A stretch of DNA of 64,000 nt, from contig CM061920.1 of the NCBI GenBank assembly GCA_031002005.1, forward strand, positions 53,112,610 to 53,176,609. Direction: 5' to 3'. The DNA is from Vandiemenella viatica. Taxonomy: Eukaryota; Arthropoda; Insecta; Orthoptera; Morabidae. Under the pieces are notes generated by a model, which saw only the letters and a program-made list of their open reading frames with translations, was not told where the DNA came from and ran no database searches. Made by a program: the position numbers and the translations under genes. Shown here in pieces: positions 55,883 through 64,000 of this stretch (positions are counted from its first letter, which is position 1; each line of letters starts with the position of its first letter).

Positions 55883-58800
55883 ACTAAGGAAAGCAAACTA
55901 TCTTCCCCATGACAGTGCGGACAAGGCATACAGGCTGAATCTACGCATAGCTTGGGGTCTATATCCGTTTCTCCTTGGAAAGCAGAGGAATTTTGTTTTT
56001 GAGTGTGGAGGTCATCGGCAGGAGCTTGGCGGTCAGCACACGTAGGAAATGTTCGGAACACCTGGAATCTTGCTGCGTCACTGCACAGGCCCGTGGTCGG
56101 AATGCGAAGAGGCGCGTCACTCAACAGCTCCCAAACACGCCAGTCCCGTGCACCGTGCTCGTAACAGCAAAAAAACAAACATACAAGGCATGCTACGTGT
56201 AGCAAAGGGTTAAATGTTCAGTTTCCAAGAGAATTCGTGAACTGTCAACTCGTCCGTCAAGGAACTCGAATTCGTCGGCTTCAAGGTAGTGAAAATGAAG
56301 TACCGGGTACGGACCTTTTGCGAAATGGTGATGGGCACTGACAACAAACCATCCCGATATTCGCCTGTGATGACTTTCAGGAGTAGCGGTGTTCTTCCGG
56401 AAGCTTTAGTTTTCTCCTCGTATCGTATCTCACGAATTCTGTGACGAGTCGTTTATTTAGAAGGTTGCAGAAATTCTCTTTTTACGTTCCTCATTTTCGA
56501 CTGTAGTGACCCCCTGCGATAAGAACTATACGAAGCGTATTGCACCATTAAAACTGGCCAAGGTACACAACGAATAGGAATTAAAATAATGTTAAAGTCA
56601 TTGCAAAAATGGGCTGTGTTGCTCGAAATAGCAGGACTTACTTCTCTTCCAAGGCAGCGTCTCGGTATATTTTAACTGAATGAGTGAGGTGTATGTGGGT
56701 GTGTTTGACTGTGAAGTTTTTGTGTTCAGTCTAGTGTGTTGTTGAAACTGTGAGTGAATGAAATATGAAGGAAGGGAGAGGTCCGGCCCATTCAGCCCTA
56801 CTCTTCCCGAAGCCCTAAGTTCCCCGTCGGCAGTGTCGTATGCCATCACTTCATACACGCTGCGGAGAGGTTTGGGATCTGACCCAGGCCTTGGTACACA
56901 CTCTCGTTATTAGGAATCGTCGACCACCAGGACTCAAACGAGCTAATCCCGTATAGTGACCGAATACCATCACAGCGTCGTAACCACCTCAGTTAGGAGG
57001 CGGGGGGGCTCCCACAAAGTAATTGCACCAAAAAAAAACCAGAATACTGCAGTGGACATTTAAGGAAGTGAATTGACCAAACAAGGTAAATATATGCATT
57101 TCGCACTTCATTAGGACAAAATTATTCTGTTCTCGTTTCATTCTATAGTGTAAAAAAAAAAAAAAATCTAAAGAAAAAAACTTTATACGACGTCCCTATC
57201 GCCGCGTGCAATTGAGTGGCGCGGCTTGCAGATCCTCTCCGAGGTACCAGGATTATGCCCCGAGGCTGGAGACACCGTCATTTTGTTTCGTCGAAGAAAG
57301 ATAGAAGGTTTGCAGGAAATATTCGACTGTCCGAGTGTGGACTCGGCCAATGTAGGGTTAACTGTGTTTGCCTTGAGTTGTGGGAGTCGCAGGTTCCACT
57401 ACAACCTCAGGCTGTATCCTCTGTTCTCTGAACTACTCTGCCACATACCAGAATACGTACACTACTAGGTTCAGAGAGAGCATTCTAGCTGGTAGTATAC
57501 TCTCTGCAAGCAAACACCATTAAAAAAAAAATGCCTTGACTTGCAGCGCGCAACTTTAGAGGACTGACGCTCGTTCGCAAGGTGGAGTGATTTTTAAAAA
57601 TCTTCCTCGCACATGCACTGATTCCCGTAGTCATCTCGTTCGGCAGATTTGTGACCGAGAGAACATGTAGGGGGTATGTTGGATTGACGTATTGTAACAG
57701 TGGATGGGCTACGGCCTTCTGTCCCGCCTCGCAGCTTGTCCGCCCAAGCTGCGTGTGACTGACAGCGAAGGTTATGCTGGTCACTAACCCGAGTACAGTT
57801 CACTGTCTGTAAACAAAGTTTCAGCACCAATCCACTGCGCACTTCTGAGAAGAGTGGGGGAGAGGACAGCAGCTTCCAAAACGCATTTAGACGGTTACAT
57901 TAAGAACCGGAGATATGAATTTTTAGTAAAACATGACGTTCTGGAACAAAGAAGTTTTGATCTGGAAATTAGGTATTGGAAACCACTTCCGGTAAACAGC
58001 CGCCACGGCTCTTTTGCGGCTCTCGCATGCTCATCAAACAAACTTTTATTAAATAACAGTTTTTCACCAATGTTTCACTATTTCTTTGATACAGTGTTGA
58101 ATTTCCTCCTTTAATACTTGAGCAGCTTTTGAAGTGTCCAGTTCTAAAGCACGATGATGAATCGAGGTTCCTGGATTCTCGCCAACTGCCACCATGTTTT
58201 ACATATGTAGTGTATTTTGCATCAACAACTAAACCAGTAATTTCAATTTTTTTTGATTACTCTTTTCACAGTTGACGAATTAAGAACATTATTTCTACCG
58301 AAAATTGAAAGCACTTCACAAATCGTGGCAATCAAACTTTTACCACATTGATAGTAAAGTTTAACAATAAGGACGCGTATCGAGTAGCGCTCCATATTTA
58401 ATAAGTCCTATCGATCTGTAAAAATTATCAACCTATCGAATTGTATCATTCACAATTTAAATCTTGCGCTCTTATTGAAACGCCATTTACATCCAGCTCC
58501 TTAGCTAACATCCATCACGTGTTCTCTTTGATTCAAGGAATCAAAGATGATTTAAAAGTATTACAGCAAATCTTTAAGATCAAAGAGCGGAACGTCTCCT
58601 GTATTAAGGCATCAGGCGCCCCACTGTAGTGAATACCAGAAAGCTGTCGAGGTCTGCCGAGACAGGGAAATTACTGTCCCAAAGAACTGCATCTAAGGGG
58701 CTGCTAGAGTTGGCTTGAGTTTTGTATCTCCTTGGTTCAAAGTATTTTTTTGCGACGGTCGAGATATCACGTCTGCGGTGATTAGTAGCTCCGTCAGCGG

Positions 58801-59291
58801 AACGGAATGTAGCCGAGCGCTGCAGAACTGGTTCGCGTCCCGCTCGCTGATCTTCTCTCCGAAGCCAACCCGACTATTTATAGCAGATCGAGAGCATGTC
58901 GCGAAATATTGTTGACGTATAAAATGGGAAAAACAGAGAGATCATGTAAAAACATTCAGTTCATAATTTTTTTTCCTTCTCCCTCCAACGAATGCAAGAG
59001 TACGAATGAACCAACAATTGAATTTTGTATAAATCACAAATCTTGATACATTTCACACGTAACAAAAATTGTTTTTTCTCTGTATCCTGACAAATCCACA
59101 AAAACGACGAAAAGCGTTTAATAATAGTTTAAACATGAGAAATATTGCGTTAATATTCAAAGAAGACTGAAATTATAATTATAGGGGAGCCAACCTTATT
59201 CTGCAACGGGAAGGTAAAGGACTTGGCTCGCTTTGTAAAACTATGCGATGCTATATCTCGTAAACTAAGGCCTGTTGCCTGAACCTGTAAC
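55883..59291. other. 3.4 kb without a supported feature
   Basis: Mixed composition. Longest frames are 55858-56205 (minus, 115 codons), 57485-57784 (minus) and 57226-57468 (plus), none with a recognised domain. A tRNA-like scrap (ggactcaaacgagc) near 56930 is too weak to call. Confidence 0.45.
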
Positions 59292-59509
59292 CAGGGCCGC
59301 ATTTAGTCTTTGTGAGCCCCTAGGCTATACATGTGGTTCGGGCCCCCCTGTCGGCAGTGGCCTAGGCGGGGGGCTCCTCCGACCGGGGGGCTGCCTCCGC
59401 CTGTGGATGCTTAAATTTGAAATTCGGCCCAGAAATGTTTTTTTTCCCGGGATTGTGGTGCGGGTCCCTAGGCTACAGCCTACTTAGCCTATGCTTAAAT
59501 GCGGCCCTG
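59292..59509. mobile_element. hAT MITE, 218 bp, exact 8-bp TSD
   Basis: Ends cagggccgcattta and taaatgcggccctg are perfect 14-bp inverted repeats; cctaggct blocks are also inverted inside. The target duplication cctgtaac at 59284-59291 and 59510-59517 is exact. Non-coding. Confidence 0.92.
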
Positions 59510-59544
59510 CCTGTAACTAAGGTGATGCTACCCCACATCATATG

Positions 59545-60098
59545 TAGGATGAGTCAAAAAGGCCTTTCCAACTTTGTATTGATACAAAAATTTATTGAGA
59601 TAACTTACAGAATCGGTAGACGCGTCATTCTGTAGCAAACAACCTCAAGTTTCACATAAAGAGTCAAGTGTAAATTTGGGTAATTGTGACCACCATTTGT
59701 AATGCGGCAAACATCCCTCCGGTAATCAATTTCTTCCGACACTCGGTGCAGCTCAGCGGGCATAACTTGTGCAACAGGAGCGTAGATTCTCAAGAGTAAA
59801 TTGTAGATCTGCCTGGAGGTTTTCCAGCGTATTCGGTGCGAAATTTGTGCCGAACAATTGTTACAAGTTCGTTTCATGAAACCAAAACACACAGCGAGCA
59901 CGTGCCGCACCAGTGAAAGCTGCCATTTTAACTGTGCACTACGCTGGCGCTGCTGGTGGCTGAATGGTGTACTGATGCGCTGCGTGCATTGAACTTGAGG
60001 TTGTTTGCTACAAAATGACACATCTACCAATTCTGTAAGTTATCGCAACAAATTTCTGTATCATTCCAAAGTTGTGAAGTCCTTTTCTACTCATCCTG
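59545..60098. mobile_element. Tc1/mariner MITE with ~107-bp TIRs and transposase debris
   Basis: Left TIR from taggatgagtcaaaaaggcc and right TIR to ..ccttttctactcatcctg are inverted copies over about 107 bp. TA follows the right end (60099-60100); the left flank reads TG, a likely mutation. A minus frame inside (59605-60030) contains a transposase C-terminus, VMPAELHRVSEEIDYRRDV and CRITNGGH. This matches the '..EIDYRLDVCR.TNGAH' end of mariner-like proteins. The catalytic core is deleted. Different family from 27544-28117. Confidence 0.85.
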
Positions 60099-60247
60099 TA
60101 TAACAATCACCGAAGTCGAATGTCTATCAAGCCTGGCAGTCACCTTGTAAATGAGAAGCGGACCTCAAAAGAAAAGTTATCTTTCGCCGTGTAACATCAC
60201 AGTCACAGTGCTGGTAAGTGCAGATCTTTACAAGCAAGACTTTAGGT

Positions 60248-60564
60248 CATATATGGGCAACCCCCGGCCCCCGGGCCGGATCCGGCCCTCCACCAGCTTC
60301 AATCCGGCCCGCGAGAGATTCAGAAATTTCAAATAAGCTTCAAACTCAAGTCTCTCATTCATTTTCATTTGATTTTTCTATGTGTTTTTGTTAATTTGCT
60401 TTTTGTATGTTTGATTATGCTATTTTAATTCTAATAAATATAAAAATGTGTGAATTTTTATCGCCTTTTTATTTACTACCACATACTTATTTCTTACCTA
60501 CGGCCCGCGGCCTCATTAAGTCCCGAAATTACGCCCTTAGCTAAGCAAAGGTTGCCCATACCTG
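60248..60564. mobile_element. hAT-like element, exact 8-bp TSD
   Basis: Left end catatatgggcaacc and right end ggttgcccatacctg are inverted, with ggcccgcg blocks inside at both ends. TSD ctttaggt at 60240-60247 and 60565-60572 is exact. The interior is AT-rich and non-coding. Resembles 9125-9446 in its subterminal ggcccgcg. Confidence 0.9.
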
Positions 60565-60572
60565 CTTTAGGT

Positions 60573-60985
60573 AATGATGACGCAACGCCTTTCAGACCGA
60601 AACGATTCGAACACGATTGTCCACAACTTACTTTGACAGCTATGAGTATCTGTGTCTAGCATGGGACTGGTTGGAATCCTTGAATGCAGCACGTCACGGT
60701 CGCCATTCACGGTGAAGTGCGTTCCGCGAAGACAGAGTGAGGCGCAGCCATTGAGGCGGGAATTCTCGACCTCGCGCAAACACATTGTGCAACGAGGCGC
60801 CGCAGAGTCGGAGCTCAGTATTCTCGGAACACTGCACCGTCACCGACACTTCCGTCCACCTTCACTGCTCGCAACTGCAATCCACCAGGCCAGCGGGTAC
60901 CAGTAAAATATCACCACCAACTCACAGGGCCTAATTTAACATCTGGTTGTTGTGGGCCATTTCCTCAATTGCGATAAATAATATT
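60573..60985. other. No supported feature
   Basis: GC-balanced; open frames on both strands at 60567-60906 without recognised domains. Confidence 0.45.
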
Positions 60986-61042
60986 TATATGAATAATTAC
61001 GCCTATGCAATATTCAATTGCATAGGCGTAATTATTCATATA
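60986..61042. repeat. Perfect 26-bp palindrome
   Basis: Left arm tatatgaataattacgcctatgcaat (given here as tatatgaataatt + acgcctatgcaat) at 60986-61011, 5-base spacer attca, exact complement at 61017-61042. The word agggcctaattta occurs just before (about 60927) and just after (about 61051), as if the palindrome sits inside a duplicated target or a small foldback element. Confidence 0.9.
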
Positions 61043-61447
61043 AAAATTATAGGGCCTAATTTATTTACCTATGTGTAAATGACTAACCAACTGTTTTCCA
61101 CTCAACCGCGGTCCCGTGAGATCAACACCAACAAGTTTTCCCAGCACTAGCCGAATAATTTTTTCTTCCATGTATTACTTATTGTTAGAATTCAATTGTA
61201 TTAAGCTATACTGTTTTCACATATTCATTAGTTACTAGAATTAGTTTATGTCTTTCTCACATGTTTCCTGAGTCTGCACGAGCATATAGCTTGCACCGCT
61301 TTCCTGTTCAGCCTTAGTACATGCGACTTATTTGCTGACATACCAGTTAACATCAATATATTAAGATTCTAGTCACTCTTCGTTTAGTTTTAGGAGAGAC
61401 GTGCAAGACGATAACCGTACCAACGCTAACCCTCATTTCCATCTTTA
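61043..61447. other. No supported feature
   Basis: AT-rich; nothing recognised. Confidence 0.5.
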
Positions 61448-61592
61448 GCTCTTTGTGCCTCGTCGACGTCCAGGTTATTAGAGGCGGGAAAGGACTGGGG
61501 ACAAGGAATGGGAAGGAATTCGGCCATAGCCTTTTAAAGAAAGCATGCGCCTAGAGTGATTTGGGGAAACCATGGAAAACACAAATCTGGAT
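61448..61592 (-). mobile_element. SINE-A, tRNA head missing
   Basis: Minus strand from cctcgtcgacgtccaggttatt through ggaattcggccatagcc and tgatttggggaaacc to aaatctggatagc; the head is gone. Subfamily ii tail, well preserved. Confidence 0.8.
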
Positions 61593-62344
61593 AGCAGGAA
61601 GCTGAGCCAATTTGGGATAACGTTATTACAGTCATATAGGATTTCTTTTATAAGTCTTGCTCACTTCTCACGATGCCAGTATTGAAAGAATAGTGAAAAC
61701 TAGAGCTGTTACCGAGGTAACCTACTTTAGAACTCAGAACGTCAGAAAGTATTGCAACATATAATGTGTCAAGAATAAATGTCTGCATTCTCCATAACAT
61801 ACATATAATCCCCGTAATCAACACAGGGCCTATCACATTTCAGGCTCGGTCTTGCAAGAATGTAAACGAAAGGGCTAAGTGAGTGATTACCGTCGAACAT
61901 AAGGATTATTCAGGAGTCGACGTAGGCCAGGATGACAGCCGACGCAGGTGTGTGTGTACCGGGAAGCACGCGCTAATCCGCGAACACACTGGCGCTTTCG
62001 CAAGCGACTCCGAACATCCGATAAGCGCCTGGTGCATGCTACATTGATGACCTCCGCTGCAAGGAGACAACTTCTCGGAACAGGTGTGGCGTCACGAACC
62101 AGCACTCTGCACTTCCTTCTCCGTTTAGACAACTGAAGCTGCATAAACAAGGCGTTACGCAACACGGGTTTTCCCCCCTTGCTCCTCGTCCATAAAAATA
62201 CACAGCAAAACAATACCTCCAGAGCCGAAAGGTCGAAAAAACAATGCTGTGTTAAATCTGAGTTAACACGACACAAGACTCAAGTTGTCCTAGAAAGTGT
62301 TAAGACTCTGAGATAAGCAAGTGTTTAGTGGGAAAATAACAAAG
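61593..62344. other. No supported feature
   Basis: The minus frame 61887-62276 (129 codons) is GC-richer but shows no recognisable domain. Confidence 0.45.
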
Positions 62345-62572
62345 ATTTTGCTTAGTGGTTTACGGCTCGTCGACAGTGTGGTCATTACAGTTGGGAACGG
62401 ATTCCAGGCAAGGAAGGAGAATGTATTCAGCTATGACCACCTTTAGAAAATTATCCTAGCAGTCACGTAGAGTTATTTCAAGAAACTGTTAAAAAAAGAA
62501 ATCTGGATGGCCAGATGGGGATTCAAACAAGAGGCCTCCCAAATGCCAGGCCCGTCAGGCTCGGCGAACTGC
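62345..62572 (-). mobile_element. SINE-A, degenerate
   Basis: Minus-strand remnant: tacggctcgtcgacagtgtggtcatta, agctatgaccacctttag, aaatctggatggccagatgg, then a decayed head gggattcaaacaagaggcctccc..gctcgg. Confidence 0.65.
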
Positions 62573-62653
62573 CCGACAAATAGGACGACGTAAGGGCTGA
62601 GCCACAGAACTCATCGCTTCTACTTAGACAATCTGCGATTCAGATTAACATTA

Positions 62654-62921
62654 CAACAATAATAATTCATGCGGCATTCACATTCCGCCAGTTACAGAGA
62701 GTTTCGATCTGCTGTGGCTACCCTAACCTAACCCGATATTCCTACCTACAGTTTAACGTTGAATCCGAAACACGGAAGGGTTCTGGGTACTTCACGCTAA
62801 AAAGGTGTGACAGAAATGAAGGTCGGGTTGAGCCTTTAAAAATCCCCGCCGAGACAGGGATTCGAACCGGAGACCTTTCGATTTCCAGTCAGTAGCCTCA
62901 ACGCCCGAGCCAACAGACCGC
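62654..62921 (-). mobile_element. SINE-C, full length, tRNA-Ser-like head, 14-bp TSD
   Basis: On the minus strand the head lies at 62843-62921: gagcggtctgttggctcggg (box A area), an anticodon-like loop ctggaaa (GGA, read as Ser), and the T-arm ccggttcgaatccc. The body includes gggttaggttagggtagcc and the end is an (att)n-like tail at the left. The TSD tcagattaacatta occurs at 62640-62653 and 62922-62935, exact over 14 bp. The body is unrelated to SINE-A, B or D; a fragment is at 50743-50812. Confidence 0.85.
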
Positions 62922-62935
62922 TCAGATTAACATTA

Positions 62936-64000
62936 ATGGAGAAGCACAGGAACGTTAGCACCGGGAGGTTCAGCAGTGGACGGCAGCTGAAGACTTCCTA
63001 CAAGTGGAAGCATCTTCTTATTCTCAAAGGACAAGTCTTCCGTTTATTTCTCTTGTAATACCACTATTGGCTGTGAGCATTTAATTATTAGGTCAATATT
63101 TTATTTTTATTTTATGAATTATTAATTTATTCGATTCAAAGTATTCCAAAAATGAAAGATTATTTACATATCAATTAAGTTATTGTTTATCAAAACTGTT
63201 AACAGAACTTCTGAACTTTATTTAAATAAAATTTACATCAAATAATCAAAAGGGTTACTCTGGATGATATTATAAATTCAGTATGATCCGATAGCAGGCT
63301 ATTAAACTTAAAACTTATCTCAAACTAAACATGACACGACTTTACCCGGAGCACGAAAATGTGTTTAACTCATAGCGCTGCGTGTTAGTCCGTGCGACGT
63401 GTCTCGGCACTCATCACTTGTAATTTAGGAGACTGACTGACCTCCGTGGGATCTGAAGAGCATTCAAAGGGACGGTGATAACTTCTGCAGGCGATGACCA
63501 AACTGGTAGTCACGACCAGCCTTTCCTGTGAAGTTTACAAATTAAAATTTTCGTTTCGCACTCCCGGCGTCTGAGCGGTCCTGCTTGCAAAATGTCACCC
63601 CGACCTTGCCCCGCACCCGTCAGGGATGTCCGGGCTGCCTCGCAACACGTGTCAGTCACTAAAACCCTCTGGTAGCATCACACTGTCTAAGCAGTGACGC
63701 AGTCCTCTGAGGAGCAGTGGGGCGGGGGCGGCGCCCTGGCTGCTATTGATTGCGGCGCCGTGCGTGGGCGCTGGACCACCACGTGCGCGCCCATTCACAG
63801 CCACCAGACACAACCCCAGGCTCGGCAAAATCACATAAAATCCTATCAACATCATCACGATATACTTTACTTAAGTAAATAAAAATATATGAACTTGCAA
63901 CTATTTTACATCATGTTCTCTCACAACTTACAATCAGTAAGCGAAGGAAGAGAGCATTTAAGATGAGAGAGATTATTCGAAAAAATAAAAATAAGAACAA
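62936..64000. other. 1.1 kb without a supported feature
   Basis: AT-rich at 63060-63350. A GC-rich patch at 63560-63790 has frames on both strands without recognised domains. Nothing else seen up to the window end. Confidence 0.45.

Noticed and set aside
1..64000. CRISPR array, bacterial operons, LTR retrotransposon pairs or viral integrations
   Set aside because: No regularly spaced repeats, no ribosome-binding-site-led gene clusters, no paired direct LTRs with primer-binding site, and no viral replication or capsid domain seen.

Overview
The window looks like a stretch of a very large insect nuclear genome. It is AT-rich, almost empty of host coding sequence, and packed with transposable-element debris of several ages. 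The repertoire is tRNA-headed SINEs, RTE-like and Jockey-like non-LTR retrotransposons, and hAT, Tc1/mariner and PIF/Harbinger MITEs. An orthopteran such as a locust or grasshopper is my best guess, but that is inference from TE style, intron size and low gene density.

Only one host coding element could be supported: a 116-bp internal exon on the minus strand at 28302-28417. It has a clean AG acceptor and GTGAG donor and encodes a piece of tRNA dimethylallyltransferase (TRIT1/MiaA family). If it is a functional exon, most or all of the window is two very large introns of this gene: roughly 28 kb on the 3' side and more than 35 kb on the 5' side. No neighbouring exon was found by eye.

Layout. 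1-9 kb: SINE-A copies, an RTE-like 3' end (2350-3027) and a decayed RT C-terminus (578-850). 9-17.5 kb: hAT elements (9125-9446; 16797-17526 with perfect 8-bp TSDs), a G-rich MITE sitting inside a LINE remnant (13424-13811), LINE tails, and a repeat with a hammerhead-ribozyme-like core (15663-15697). 17.5-20.9 kb: featureless AT-rich DNA. 21-31 kb: many SINE-A copies, two further LINE tails, a Tc1/mariner MITE with 122-bp TIRs (27544-28117) only 184 bp from the exon, then the exon. 31.8-36.1 kb: the dominant element, a Jockey-like retrotransposon with an open ORF1 and a broken ORF2. 37-46 kb: two SINE-B copies, more SINE-A, a decayed DNA transposon and a hAT element with six subterminal repeats. 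47-53 kb: a foldback MITE, a second G-rich MITE, a second hammerhead-like core and the freshest SINE-A (53209-53452). 53.7-55.3 kb: a PIF/Harbinger element nested inside another Harbinger-like element. 55.5-64 kb: a third G-rich element, a hAT/mariner/hAT cluster (59292-60564), a 26-bp perfect palindrome, and a third SINE family with 14-bp TSDs.

Apart from the exon, the genes do not work together as a pathway; the biology here is intron expansion by successive TE insertion. Insertion order can be read directly at several nested sites. I found no CRISPR array, bacterial operon, rRNA gene or convincing free-standing tRNA gene. The strongest candidates for something less described are the hammerhead-like cores with covarying stems, the nested Harbinger pair, and the G-run MITE family with 5-bp target duplications.
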